NCBI RefSeq assembly: GCF_019279795.1
Contig: NC_056738.1
Coordinates: 401,630,309-401,694,308, forward strand
From: Protopterus annectens
Lineage: Eukaryota; Chordata; Ceratodontiformes; Protopteridae
Direction of reading: 5' to 3'
DNA length: 64,000 nucleotides
The notes under the pieces were generated by a model that saw only the letters and a list, made by a program, of their open reading frames with translations, did not search any database and had not been told where the DNA came from. Positions 10,810 to 23,300 of the stretch are shown in pieces (the first letter of the stretch is position 1; each line of letters opens with the position of its first letter). The position numbers and the translations under genes were made by a program.

Positions 10810-12661
10810 TCTTTGGGAAGCCCTACCAGTACTCCTGAAAGGAGGCCCGATTGTCCTACTCTGGAGGCAGTCGGGGGTCGCTTATCTTTGTATCCAGACG
10901 CCTGGCTCAAAATAACAAATGACAACTGGGTACAAAGTATAGTTTCCAGAGGATATTTCATTCCTTTTGCCACTCCCCCTCCATTGACAATAAAAATCCC
11001 AGATGTTCCACCCAGTTACAGGGAAAAAGCAACAGTAGAGGTCCAAACGTTGCTAAGAAAAAGAGTCATCCAACCAGTCCCAGCAGACCAGACAGGATCC
11101 GGAACGTACTCAAGATTCTTTTTAATTCCAAAAAAGACAGGGGACTGGAGACCTATTTTGGACCTCAGCAGACTAAACAGATCTGTCAAGAAAGAGAAGT
11201 TCCAGATGGTCACGCTTCAGTCGGTACTTCCCTTCTTAGGGAAGGACAATTGGATGTGCTTGATAGATCTACAGGATGCATACTACCATATAAAAATGGC
11301 CAGACCATCCAGGGATCATCTGCGATTCTGGCTGGGAGCCAGTCATTACCAGTTTTGAACCCTGCCCTTTGGTTTCACTACAGCCCCCAGAGTGTTCACC
11401 AAATGTATGGCAGTGGTCACGGCTCAACTGAGGTGTTTAAGATTTCAGGTGTTTCCGTACTTAGACAATTAGCTCCTCATCGCCACCACCAGGCATCAGC
11501 TAATACAAGCCAGGGAAACCACTCTTGCTCTCTGCAATCATCTGGGCATTACCATAAATTTAGAAAAATCTGCCTTGTCACCATCACAACATATCATCAT
11601 TATCGAAGCAGAATTGGACACCATCACCACAACTTTAAAACTTCCAGCAGAAAGAGTTTTACTACTTTGTCAGCAGGTCCAGAACATCATATCCAAAGAC
11701 AAGGCTCCAGCATCAGAAGTGTTAAAGTTGTTAGGCATGATGGCAGTGCAATAATAGCAATTCCGTTGGGTCATATGCATATGCAAATTCTACAATGGCT
11801 ACTGTTCACTCAATGGTCTTATCAAGAACTCCCAATGTCTCATCTCATAATTGTCACAAACACTTGCAAAAAGGATCTTTGGTGGTGGTTGACCTCTCTT
11901 CATGTAACGATAGGTTGTCCTTTTATCCTCCCTCACCAGCGGCCACAGTGACCACGGATGCTTCCTTGATAGGGTGGGGGGGCATTTTCAGAGAAGAACA
12001 GCCCAAGGCACATGGACCAAACTAGAGACACATCTGCATATCAATGTCCTGGAGATGAGAGCTGCACTTTTGGCATTGCAGTATTTTCAGGACTCTCTCC
12101 CTCTGGGGGACAATTGTGATTCAGACAGACAACATGTCAGTGGTCTGGTACTTGAACAAACAAGGAAGAACCAGATCCTACCCCCTTTGTTGCGAGGCTT
12201 TAAGAGTGTGGTATTGGGCTACATCCACCCAGTGCTTTCTGATAGCAACGCACATTCCAGGGAAATCCAACGTGATTGCAGACAAACTGAGCAGAGCAAT
12301 TTTGTTGCCTCATGAGTGGTCCATCAGAAAAAACATAGCGGAGAGAATATTCTGCAGGTGGGGCCAGCCTTGCTGTGACCTTTTTGCCTCCCACATGAAA
12401 ACAAAATGCAGAAGCTACTTTACCTTGATTCCCCCTCTAGGAGAAGCCCCAAGGGATGCACTCGTACATGATTGGCCTCCTGGTCTCCTCTATGCATTCC
12501 CACCAATTCCCTTGATACCCAAAGTATTACAGAAAGCAAAAGCCCTGGGAAGGACCATCATTCTAATAGCACCTCATTGGCCTCATCAGATTTGTTCCCC
12601 TTCCTTCTACTTCATCTGTTGGAAGAGCCTTGAATTCTGGACCCAGTTCCGGACCTTCTGA
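10810..12661 (+). pseudogene. DIRS reverse transcriptase-RNase H, inactivated
   Basis: The frame from about 10810 opens with GGRLSLYPDAWLKITND, the usual start of DIRS reverse transcriptase. It continues with IPKKTGDWRPILDLSRLN (about 11131) and motif A LIDLQDAYYHI (about 11260). The frame shifts near 11355. The catalytic box lies at 11458-11469 and reads YLDN, with the second Asp lost, immediately followed by a TAG stop where the family has Trp (YLDDWLL). RNase H follows in later frames: TTDASLIGWGG (about 11953), INVLEMRAALLAL (about 12042) and QTDNMSVVWYLNKQG (about 12118). The frame 12116-12661 continues through DKLSRAILLPHEW and the C-terminal block ending in PHWPHQ. The last 30 bases overlap the recombinase frame. 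Confidence 0.88.
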
Positions 12662-13402
12662 CACATTCATCGTGGGCTCTTCATCTCTCTCTTCAGTCCC
12701 TGAAATTGACAGCTTGGCTGCTCCAATTCCCAACATAGCCAGGTTCCATAACCTCTCAAACAAAACGCAGCATATTTTTATATCTTCTCATAAGTCCTTT
12801 ACTAGAAAGTTATACCTTAGCAAATGGAGAAGATTTTCTATATGGGCTTCTCAAAATAACATTGATCCATATCAAGCCCCCATTTCCTCAGTATTAGAAT
12901 TTTTGACTATGCTTTTCAATAAAGGAGCTTCGGCAGCTACAGTTCAGGTACAGCTTGCCGCCATCTCTAATTTTCACCTTGGCTTTGAAGGATTGAACAT
13001 AATGTCACACAAGCTATCCAAAGCTTTTCTCAAAGGGACCTTCCATCTCAGGCCACCGATGAAATCCCCTTATACCCCAAGGAACCTACATTTTATGCTT
13101 TCACGCATTATTCTCCCACCTTTCAAGCCAGCTTCCTCATGTGATTTGAAATATTTGTCTTGGAAGACTATCTTTTTAGTAGCCATCACGTCTGCCCGTA
13201 GAGTATCAGAGCTACAAGCCTTATCCATAAAGCCTCATTATTTGATTTTCCATGCTGACAGAGTGTCCCTGTGAACAAATCCTTCATTTTTATCTAAAGT
13301 TTGCACTGAACCTAACCTTAACCAGATCATAGATTTACCAGTATTCTTCCCCAAACACACCAACAACTTACAGTATATGCTGCACAAACTTGATGTTCAT
13401 AG
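12630..13402 (+). pseudogene. DIRS tyrosine recombinase, N-terminal two thirds
   Basis: The frame starts at 12630, overlapping the end of the RT-RNase H gene. It contains the SAM-like core-binding region (KLYLSKWRRFSIWAS, about 12808) and the first catalytic Arg in AITSARRVSELQAL (about 13182). A TGA at 13272-13274 interrupts the frame. The same frame then continues sensibly as TNPSFLSKVCTEPNLNQ to the LINE junction at 13402, so this is a point nonsense change, possibly CGA to TGA. The protein would integrate the circular double-stranded DNA copy. The remaining third lies beyond the nested LINE, at 14352-14784. Confidence 0.88.
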
Positions 13403-14351
13403 GTGAAATCCTTGGTTAAAGTCAAGGTGTCCCACAGGGCTCTGTACTAGGCCCTTACTTGTTTAGATTGTATCTTACAGACCTTACTTTTTCATCTGAA
13501 GTGTTCAACAGTCTATATGCTGATGACCTGAAATTGGGTAAACTGATTACAAGTGTTACAGATAAGGCATGTCTGCAAAATTATTTGACTAAATTGACCA
13601 TTTTGGGCACAGGAGAATAATATGTCAATAAATACATCAAAAACTAAACATGAAATGTGAATATTTAATACAGCACACAGTGATTGAAACTGTAGACACA
13701 TTTAAGGACCTGGGTATATGGGTAGATTCAGCTATGAGTTTTTCTAATTATATCACCCAGTTGGCTAATGATAGTTATAGAACTATAGGTTGTATAAAAA
13801 GATTTATAAAGTCTAGGAAATCAAACATAATGAAGTCATTGTTTGTTAGTTACATTAGACCCAAACTTGAGTATGGAATAACAATATGAAAATCCTATAG
13901 GAAAACAAGCATGAATAAACTGGAAAGAGTACAGCGAAAATATACTTAGGGCATCCATGGATGTGAAAATCTAAGTTATTATGAAAGACTAAAATATCTG
14001 AACTTGTGCAGTGTCTCTTACAGATATTTAAGACGAGATCTTATTCAGGTATATAGGGAATTTAGGGACAACTACCTCTGGGAATGTTTGGGGTTATCAA
14101 AAAGTACTACAGAATCATCAGATAACCTATGTAGAAGATTATATAGGAATGAGAAGTGTACTAATTGGTTCTCTGATAGAGTAGCTGATGCTTGGAACAG
14201 ACTACCAAATTATATTAAACCAAGTACTAGTTTAGATATTTTTAAGAACAGCCTGGACATTTAGTATGGGAACAAGTGTTTTAGCATATTGGCAAGCTAG
14301 AAGGGCTTTAATGCCTGTGCTTGAAACATTTGTATGTACGTATCTATATGT
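13403..14351 (+). mobile_element. 5'-truncated LINE nested in the DIRS recombinase gene
   Basis: Removing this segment joins cttgatgttcatag to acagctcagattttgc and restores the recombinase reading LDVHRQLRFCLDRTKEF, so the borders are good to a few bases. The shared word atag (13399-13402 and 14352-14355) is a 4-base duplication or microhomology; no longer target duplication is visible. The insert is the 3' end of a LINE: SQGVPQGSVLGP, an intact YADD catalytic box (about 13517), FKDLGIWVD, FVSYIRPKLEYG and LCSVSYRYLRRDLIQVY, with stop at 14262-14264 and an 87-base 3' UTR ending in TATG-like repeats. Several stops and frameshifts are present. It belongs to the same broad Jockey/CR1 group as 2-811, and the two share a similar 3' UTR block. 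Confidence 0.9.
13424..14264 (+). pseudogene. Reverse transcriptase C-terminal half of the nested LINE
   Basis: Coding begins in the middle of the reverse transcriptase, at the GVPQG turn before the catalytic box. The first segment runs to a stop after LTILGTGE (about 13618). Coding resumes at 13650 (CEYLIQHTVIETVDTFKDLG) and continues to 13889, has stops near 13886-13950, and finishes in the segment 14004-14264 with WNRLPNYIKPSTSLDIFKNS, the usual LINE C-terminus. The catalytic Asp pair is intact, but the protein lacks its endonuclease and first RT motifs, so it is a dead 5'-truncated copy. Confidence 0.85.
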
Positions 14352-14784
14352 ATAGACAGCTCAGATTTTGCCTGGATAGAACAAAAGAGTTCAGAAATCA
14401 GAACAACTTTAAGTTTCCTTTTCAGATTCTAGGAAAGGTATCTCAGTGGCAAAAACAACACTATCTAGATGGTTATCTGATTGTATTACCTTCACTAATT
14501 CAGCTGCCAACTTACAACACAAAATTAAGGATCAATCTACCAGAGCAATGTCCACATCTTCTGCCTTTTCTGCTAGACTTCCTATAGACAACATTTGTGC
14601 AGCAGCCACTAGGTCAAGACCTCATACCTTTATCAATCATTACAAAGTTGACCAAGGCCTCCAGGGACAGGGCTTCCTTTGTTTCTACTGTCCTGAAAAA
14701 CATACTCCTGTGAGCCACCTGGGAAATATGGTGCTTGGGATGCTACCCATCTGTAAAAATAAAGAAGTTATGTACTCACCATAA
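14352..14784 (+). pseudogene. DIRS tyrosine recombinase, C-terminal third
   Basis: Continues the recombinase after the nested LINE: QLRFCLDRTKEFRNQNNF, then a frameshift near 14420-14440, then AKTTLSRWLSDCI from 14446. The active-site region reads DQSTRAMSTSSAF, where DIRS recombinases normally have H-x-x-R (HSTR); the His is Gln here. The catalytic Tyr is present in HTFINHYKVD (about 14630). The conserved Trp before it is Arg (ATRSRPHTF). The frame ends at 14782-14784, inside the internal complementary region, a normal DIRS overlap. Enzyme activity is not expected. Confidence 0.85.
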
Positions 14785-14820
14785 CATTCCATGTGTGTTG
14801 TTCATCTCGTCTTCATTCTT
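14762..14820 (+). repeat. DIRS internal complementary region
   Basis: This segment reads as the reverse complement of the right terminus (about 15077-15135), for example gttatgtactcaccataac here against gttatggtgagtacataac there. In DIRS elements the internal complementary region templates completion of the ends during circle formation. The match is nearly perfect over about 59 bases. Confidence 0.85.
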
Positions 14821-14958
14821 AACTTCCCATCCTCCTATCCCCTCCAGGGTTTTTCAAGGACCAAGATATTAGTTTTTATACTGGTTGCTCAATCTTCCTA
14901 TGGGTTTTCTCCTAAAGAGTGATAGAATGGCACATGGTATTATTAGATGTAGCAAACA

Positions 14959-15136
14959 AGATCTGAGGTAACTCGAGGTGCATCATGGGATAGGGACTTG
15001 GCCTCGAGCTGTCTGAAGACCACGAGCTTTCTAGTGGGCCGACTCAGAGCTGAAGATCGGCTCCGAACCCATTTGTAAGAATGAAGACGAGATGAAAAAC
15101 TCACACGGAACGTTATGGTGAGTACATAACTTCTTT
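14959..15136 (+). repeat. DIRS right inverted terminal repeat with outer extension
   Basis: Bases 14959-15096 are the inverted partner of 8046-8184. The outer extension to 15136 has no left counterpart but is copied in reverse at 14762-14820. The element ends in a T-rich run (cttcttttt), so the border is uncertain by two or three bases against the satellite ttatttctgc. Confidence 0.85.
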
Positions 15137-15739
15137 TTATTTCTGCTAAATATCTAAGCGGTTGGCTGGCTAAGATTAACCTGCAACCACCTGGATGTAT
15201 AAGCTAAATTAAGTACACTTTTATCTGCACTTTTTCATATAGTACTGCATTTTAATGATTTTTTCACTGAATATTAATTAAATTGAATATTGGGGTCTCT
15301 CTGTGTCTCTACAGGGAGCTTGTTAGAAGTCTACCCAGTGGTAACAGTGGGGGTAGTTTCACTTCTTTGATATTATGTGTTTAACTCCTAGCCTAGGGGG
15401 TTTGTCTTGCCATATAAGTGTTACATCTTGTGTTATTTCTAAATACCTAAGCTGTTGGCTGAGTAAGATTAACCTGCAATCAACTGGATGTATAAGCTAA
15501 ATTAAGTACACTTTTATATGCACTTTCTTTCACATACTACTGCATTTTATTGATTTTTTTCACTGAATATTAATTGAGTTGAATATTGTAGTCTCTCTGT
15601 GTCTCTACAGGGAGCTTGTTAGAAGTGTAGTCAGTGGTAAGAGTGGGGGTAGTTCACTTCTTTGATATTCTGTGTTTAACCCCAAGCCTAGGGAGTTTGT
15701 TTTGCCATGTAAGATTTACTTACATCTTGTGTTATTTCT
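15137..15739 (+). repeat. 297-bp satellite between DIRS and the higher-order block
   Basis: About two monomers, with the landmark GGAGCTTGTTAGAAG near 15316 and 15611. They do not match the monomers at the end of the 4.6-kb unit (before 20346, 24949 and 29548), which sets the left edge of the triplicated block near 15740. Confidence 0.9.
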
Positions 15740-18700
15740 GCTAAATATCTAAGCTGTTGGCTGACTAAGATCAACCTACCATCAACGGGACGTATAAGCA
15801 AAATTAAGTACACTTTTATCTGCACTTTTTTCATATTGTACTGCATTTTATTGATTTTTCTCACTGAATATTAATCGAATATAACAGTGTGGTCTCTCTG
15901 TGTCTCTACAGGGAGCTTGTTAGAAGTGTACCCATTGGTAATAGTGGGGGTGGTTTTACTTCTTTGATATTCTGTGTTTAACTCCTAGCCTATGGGGTTT
16001 GTCTTGCCATATAAGTATTATATCTTGTGTTATTTCCACTAAATATCTAAGCTGTTGGCTGGCTAAGATTAACCTGCAATCAACTGGACATATAAGCTAA
16101 GTTAAATATACTTTTATCTGCACTTTTTTCATATAGCACTGCAGTTTATTCATTTTTTTTCACTGAATATTAATTGAATTGAATGTTGTGGTCTCTCTGT
16201 GCCTCTACAGGGAGCTTGTTAGAAGTGTAGCCAGTGGTAACAGTGGGTGTAGTTTCACTTCTTTGATATTCTGTGTTTAACTCCTAGCCTAGGGTGTTTG
16301 TCTTGCCATATAAGTATGACATCTTGTGTTACTTCTGCTAAATATCTAAGCTGTTGGCTGGATAAGATTAACCTGTAATCATCTGGATTTATAAAGTAAA
16401 TTAAGTACACTTTTATCTGCACTTTTTCATATAGTACCTCATTTTATTTATTTTTTCACTGAATGTTACATCTTAAGTTATTTCCGCTTAATATCTAAGA
16501 TGTTGGCTGGCTAAGATTAACCCGCTATCAACTGGACGTAAAAGCTAAATTAAGTACATTTCAATCAGCACCTCTTTCATATAGTACTGCATTTTATTGA
16601 TTTTTTTTTACTGAATATTAATTGAAGGGAATATTCTCTCTGTGTGTCTCTACAGGGAGCTTGTTAGAAGTGTAGCCAGTGGTAACAGTGGGGGTAGTTT
16701 CACTTCTTTAATATTCTGTTTAACTCCTAGACTAGAGGGTTTCTCTTGTAATATACGTATTACATCTTGTGTTATTTCTGCTACATACCTAAGCTGTTGG
16801 CTGGCTAAGATTAACCTGCAATCAACTGGACATATAAGCTAAATTAAGTACACTTTTATCTGCAATTTTTTTCATATAGTACTGCATTGTATTGATTTTT
16901 TTTCACTGAATATGAATTTAATGGAATATTATGCTCTCTATGTGTCTCTACAGGGAGCTTGTTAGAAGTGTAGCCAGTGGTAAAACAGGGGGTAGTTTCA
17001 CTTCTTTGATATTCTGTGTTTAACTCTTAGCCTAGGGGATTTGTCTTGCCATATAAGTGTTGCATCTTAAGCTATTTCTGTTAAATATCTAAGCTGTTGG
17101 CTGGGTAAGGTTAACCTGCAATCAACTGGATGTAAAAGCTAAATTAAGTACACTTTTATTTGCACTTTTTTTCATGTAGTACTGCATTTTATTGATTTTC
17201 TTACTGAATATTAATTGAAGTCAATATTCTGGTCTTTCTGTGTCTCTAAAGGGAGCTTGTTAGAAGTGTAGCCAGTGGTAACAGTGGGGGTAGTTTCACT
17301 TCTTTGTTATTCTGTGTTTAACTTCTAGCCTAGGGGGTTTGTCTTGTAATATATGTGTTACATCTTGTGCTATTTCTGCTAAATATCTAAGCTGTTGGCT
17401 GGCTAAAATTAACCTGCAATCAACTGGATGTAAAAGCTAAATTAAGTACACTTTTATGTGCACTTTTTTCATACAGTACTGCATTTTATTGTTTTTTTTT
17501 ACTGAATATTAATTGAATTGAATATTGTGGTCTCTCTGTGTCTCTACAGGGAGCTTGTCGGAAGTGTAGCCAGTGGTTACAATGGGGGTAGTTTTACTTC
17601 TTTGATATTCTCTCTTTAACTCCTTCCCTAGGGGGCATGTCTTGCCATATAAGTGTTACATCTTGTGTTATTTCTGCTAAATATCTAAGCTGTTGGCTGG
17701 CTAAGATTAACCTGCAATCAACTGGATGTATAAGCTAAAATTAATGAGAATTTTATCTGGACTTTTTTGATATAGTACTGCATTTTATTGATTCTTTTTT
17801 ACTGAATATTAATTGAATTGAATATTGTGTTCTCTCTGTGTCTCTACAGGGAGGTTGTTAGAATTGTAGCCAGTGGTAACTGTGGGGGGTAGTCTCACTT
17901 CCTTCATATTGTGTGTTTAACTCCTAGCAGAGGAGATTTGTCTTGCCATATAACTGTTACATCTTGTGTTGTTTCCACTAAATATCTAAGCTGTTGCTGG
18001 CTGAGATTAACCTGCAATCAATTGGATATAAAAGCTAAATTAAGTACACTTTTATCTGACATTTTTCATATATTACTGTATTTATTGAATTTGTCACTGA
18101 ATATTAATTGAATTGAATATTGTAGTGTCTCTGTTTCTGTACAGGGAGCTTTTTAGAAGTGTAGCCAGTGGTAACACAGGGGGTAGTTTCCCTTCTTTGA
18201 TATTGTGTTTAACTCCTAGCCTAGGGTATTTGTCTTGCCATATATGTGTTACATCTTAAGTTATTCCCGCTAAGTATATAAACTGTTGGCTGGCTAAGAT
18301 TAACCTGCAATCAACTGGACGTAAAAGTTAATGTACATACACTTTTATCTGCACTTTTTTCATATAGTACTGCATTTTACTGATTTTTTACTGAATATTA
18401 ATTGAACTGAATATTCTGGTCTCTTTGTGTCTCTACAGGGAGCTTGTTAGAAGTGTAGCCAGTGGTAACACAGAGGGTAGTTTCACTTCTTTGATATTCT
18501 GTGTTTAACTCCTAGCCGAGGGGGGTTGTTTTGCCATATAAGTATTGCATCTTGTGTTATTTCTGCTAAATATCTAAGCTGTTGGCTGGCTAAGATTAAC
18601 CTGCAATCAACTGAATGTACAAGCTAAATTAAGTACACTTTGATCTGCACTTTTTATTCATATACTACTGGGTTTTATTGATTTATTTTTACTGAATATT

Positions 18701-20345
18701 AATTGAATTGAATAGTGTGGTCTCTCTGTATCTCTACAAGGAGCTTCTTAGAAGTGTAGCCAGTGGTAATAGCGGGGGGTAGTTTCACTTCCTTGATATT
18801 CTGTGTTTAACTCCTAGCCTAGAGAGTTTGTCTTGCCATATAAGTGTTGCATCTTAAGTTATTTCTGCTAAATATAAAAGCTGCTGGCTGGTTAAGATTA
18901 ACCAGCAATCAACTGGACGTAAAAGCTAAATTAGGTACACTTTTATCTGCACTTTTTTTGATGTAGTACTTCATTTTATTGATTTTTTTAGCTGAATAGT
19001 AACTGAATTGAATATTCTGGTCTCTCAGTGTCTCTACAAGGAGCATGTTAGAAATGTAGCCAGTGGTAACAGTAGGGGGTAGTTTCACTTCTTTGATATT
19101 TTGTCTTTAACTCCTAGCCTAGGGGGTTTGTCTTACCATATAAGTGTTACATCTTGTGTTATTTCTGCTAAATATCTAAGCTGTTGGCTGGCTAAGATTA
19201 ACCTGCAATCAGATGAATGTATAAGCTAAATTAAGTACACTTTTATCTTGACTTTATCATATAGTACTGCATTTTATTTATTTTCTTTTCACTGAATATT
19301 TACTAAATTGAATATTGAGATCTCTCTGTGTCTCTACAGAGAGCTTGTTAGAAGTGTGGCCAGTGGTACCAGTCGATGTAATTTCCTTTTTTGATATTCT
19401 GTGTTTAACTCCTAGCCGAAGGGTTTTTCTTGCCATATAAGTGTTACATCTTGTGTTATTTCTACTAAATATTTTAGCTGTTGGCTGACTAAGATTAACC
19501 TGTAATCAACTGGACTAATAAGCTAAATTAATTATTACTTTATCTCCAATTTTTTATATAGTACTGGTTTTATTGATTTTTTCAATGAATATTAATTATA
19601 TTAAATAATGTAGTGTCTCTGTGTCTCTACAAGGAGCTTGTTAGAAGTGTAGCCAGTGGTAACAGTGGGGGAAGTTTCTCTTCTTTGATATTCTGTATTT
19701 AACTTCAAGCCTTCAGGGTTTGCCTTGCCATATAAGTGTTAAATATTGTGTTATTTCTGCTAAATATCTAAGCTATTGGCTGGCTAAAATTAACCTGCAG
19801 TCAGCTGGATGTATAAGCTAAATTAAGTACACTTTTATCTGCACGTTATTCATATAGGACTGAATTTTATTGATTTGTTTACTGAATATTAATTGAACTT
19901 AATATTCTAGTATTTCCGTGTCTCTACAAGGAGATTGTTAGAGGTGTAGCCAGTGGTAACAGTGGGGGTAGTTTCACTTCTTTGATATTCTGTGTTTAAC
20001 TACTAGCCTATGGGGTTTGTGCTGTAATATAAGTGGTACTTATTGTGTTATATCTGCTAAATATCTAAGCTGTTCACTGGCTAAGATTAACCTGCAGTCA
20101 AGTGGATGTATAAGCTAAATTAAGTACAGTTTTATCTGCACTTTTTTCATTTAGTGCTGCATTTTATTGTTTATTTTTCACTGAGTATTAATTTAATTCA
20201 ATATTGTGGACTCTCTGTGTCTCTACAGGGAGCTTGTTGGAAGTGTAGCCATTGGTAACAGTGGGGTAGTTTCACTTCTCTGAGATTCTGTGTTTAACTC
20301 CTAGTCTAGAGGGTATGTTTTGCCATATAAGTGTTATATCTTTTT
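15740..20345 (+). repeat. Satellite higher-order unit, copy A (4606 bp)
   Basis: First of three consecutive copies. It opens at gctaaatatctaagctgttg followed by the diagnostic ctgactaagatcaacctacc and the variant ttaatcgaatataacag (15871), which recurs at 20477 and 25080. The unit holds 15 monomers with a GGAGCTT-type landmark, 292-303 bases apart, plus a half monomer of about 148 bases (interval 16210 to 16655 is 445 bases). The half monomer arose by deletion joining actgaat to gttacatcttaag, near 16460. Differences from copy B are scattered single bases and short indels. Confidence 0.93.
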
Positions 20346-23300
20346 GCTAAATATCTAAGCTGTTGGCTGACTAAGACCAACCTACAATCAACGGGACGTA
20401 TAAGCAAAATTAAGTACACTTTTATCTGCACTTTTTTCATATCGTACTGCATTTTATTGATTTTTCTCACTGAATATTAATCGAATATAACAGTGTGGTC
20501 TCTCTGTGTCTCTACAGGGAGCTTGTTAGAAGTGTACCCAGTGGTAATAGTGGGGGTTGTTTTACTTCTTTGATATTCTGTGTTTAACTCCTAGCCTATG
20601 GGGTTTGTCTTGCCATATAAGTATTATATCTTGTGTTATTTCCACTAAATATCTAAGCTGTTGGCTGGCTAATATTAACCTGCAATCAACTGGACATATA
20701 AGCTAAATTAAATATACTTTTATCTGCACTTTTTTCATATAGCACTGCAGTTTATTCATTTTTTTTTTCACTGAATATTAATTGAATTGAATGTTGTGGT
20801 CTGTCTGTGCCTCTACAGGGAGCTTGTTAGAAGTGTAGCCAGTGGTAACAGTGGGTGTAGTTTCACTTCTTTGATATTCTGTGTTTAACTCCTAGCCTAG
20901 GGTGTTTGTCTTGCCATATAAGTATGACATCTTGTGTTACTTCTGCTAAATATCTAAGCTGTTGGCTGGATAAGATTAACCTGTAATCATCTGGATTTAT
21001 AAAGTAAATTAAGTACACTTTTATCTGCACTTTTTCATATAGTACTGCATTTTATTTATTTTTTCACTGATTGTTACATCTTAAGTTATTTCCGCTTAAT
21101 ATCTAAGATGTTGGCTGGCTAAGATTAACCTGCTATCAACTGGACGTAAAAACTAAATTAAGTACACTTCAATCAGCACCTCTTTCATATAGTACTGCAT
21201 TTTATTGATTTTTTTTACTGAATATTAATTGAAGGGAATATTCTCTCTCTGTGTCTCTACAGGGAGCTTGTTAGAAGTGTAGCCAGTGGTAATAGTGGGG
21301 GTAGTTTCACTTCTTTAATATTCTGTTTAACTCCTAGACTAGAGGGTTTCTCTTGTAATATACATATTACATCTTGTGTTATTTCTGCTACATACCTAAG
21401 CTGTTGGCTAGCTAAGATTAACCTGCAATCAACTGGACATATAAGCTAAATTAAGTACACTTTTATCTGCAATTTGTTTCATATAGTACTGCATTGTATT
21501 GATTTTTTTTCACTGAATATGAATTTAATTGAATATTATGCTCTCTATGTGTCTCTACAGGGAGCTTGTTAGAAGTGTAGCCAGTGGTAAAACAGGGGGT
21601 AGTTTCACTTCTTTGATATTCTGTGTTTAACTCTTAGCCTAGGGGATTTGTCTTGCCATATAAGTGTTACATCTTAAGCTATTTCTGTTAAATATCTAAG
21701 CTGTTGGCTGGGTAAGGTTAACCTGCAATCAACTGGATGTAAAAGCTAAATTAAGTACACTTTTATTTGCACTTTTTTCATGTAGTACTGCATTTTATTG
21801 ATTTTCTTACTGAATATTAATTGAAGTCAATATTCTGGTCTTTCTGTGTCTCTAAAGGGAGCTTGTTAGAAGTGTAGCCAGTGGTAACAGTGGGGGTAGT
21901 TTCACTTCTTTGTTATTCTGTGTTTAACTTCTAGCCTAGGGGGTTTGTCTTGTAATATACGTGTTACATCTTGTGCTATTTCTGCTAAATATCTAAGCTG
22001 TTGGCTGGCTAAGATTAACCTGCAATCAACTGGATGTAAAAGCTAAATTAAGTACACTTTTATGTGCACTTTTTTCATATAGTACTGCATTTTATTGTTT
22101 TTTTTTACTGAATATTAATTGAATTGAATATTGTGGTCTCTCTGTGTCTCTACAGGGAGCTTGTCGGAAGTGTAGCCAGTGGTAACAATGGGGGTAGTTT
22201 TACTTCATTGATATTCTCTCTTTAACTCCTAGCCTAGGGGGCATGCCTTGCCATATAAGTGTTACATCTTGTGTTATTTCTGCTAAATATCTAAGCTGTT
22301 GGCTGGCTAAGATTAACCTGCAATCAACTGGATGTATAAGCTAAAATTAATTAGAATTTTATCTGGACTTTTTTGATATAGTACTGCATTTTATTGATTT
22401 TTTTTTACTGAATATTAATTGAATTGAATATTGTGTTCTCTCTGTGTCTCTACAGGGAGGTTGTTAGAATTGTAGCCAGTGGTAACTGTGGGGGGTAGTC
22501 TCACTTCCTTCATATTGTGTGGTTAACTCCTAGCAGAGGAGATTTGTCTTGCCATATAACTGTTACATCTTGTGTTGTTTCCACTAAATATCTAAGCTGT
22601 TGCTGGCTGAGATTAACCTGCAATCAATTGGATATAAAAGCTAAATTAAGTACACTTTTATCTGACATTTTCATATATTAGTGTATTTATTGAATTTGTC
22701 ACTGAATATTAATTGAATTGAATATTGTAGTGTCTCTGTTTCTGTACAGGGAGCTTTTTAGAAGTGTAGCCAGTGGTAACACAGGGGGTAGTTTCCCTTC
22801 TTTGATATTGTGTTTAACTCCTAGCCTAGGGTATTTGTCTTGCCATATATGTGTTACATCTTAAGTTATTCCCGCTAAGTATATAAACTGTTGGCTGGCT
22901 AAGATTAACCTGCAATCAACTGGACGTAAAAGTTAATGTACATACACTTTTATCTGCACTTTTTTCATATAGTACTGCATTTTACTGATTTTTTACTGAA
23001 TATTAATTGAACTGAATATTCTGGTCTCTTTGTGTCTCTACAGGGAGCTTGTTAGAAGTGTAGCCAGTGGTAACACAGAGGGTAGTTTCACTTCTTTGAT
23101 ATTCTGTGTTTAACTCCTAGCCGAGGGGGTTTGTTTTGCCATATAAGTATTGCATCTTGTGTTATTTCTGCTAAATATCTAAGCTGTTGACTGGCTAAGA
23201 TTAACCTGCAATCAACTGAATGTATAAGCTAAATTAAGTACACTTTGATCTGCACTTTTTATTCATATACTACTGCATTTTATTGATTTATTTTTACTGA

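Larger units (their letters stand above)
8033..15136 (+). mobile_element. DIRS-type retrotransposon, with nested LINE
   Basis: The element lies inside one satellite monomer with no obvious target duplication (left flank cttgtg, right flank ttatttctgc), as expected for insertion by a tyrosine recombinase. It has inverted terminal repeats (about 8046-8184 and 14959-15096), a right-end extension, and an internal complementary region (14762-14820) that is the reverse complement of the right terminus (about 15077-15135). This is the DIRS hallmark used in circular-intermediate replication. Gene order is Gag-like protein, reverse transcriptase with RNase H, then tyrosine recombinase. A LINE (13403-14351) splits the recombinase. 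All frames are damaged. Length without the LINE is about 6.15 kb. Confidence 0.92.

Noticed and set aside
11250..11951. The 233-codon frame at 11250-11951 as a separate gene
   Set aside because: It is a shadow frame across the frameshifted DIRS reverse transcriptase; the conserved RT boxes lie in other frames.
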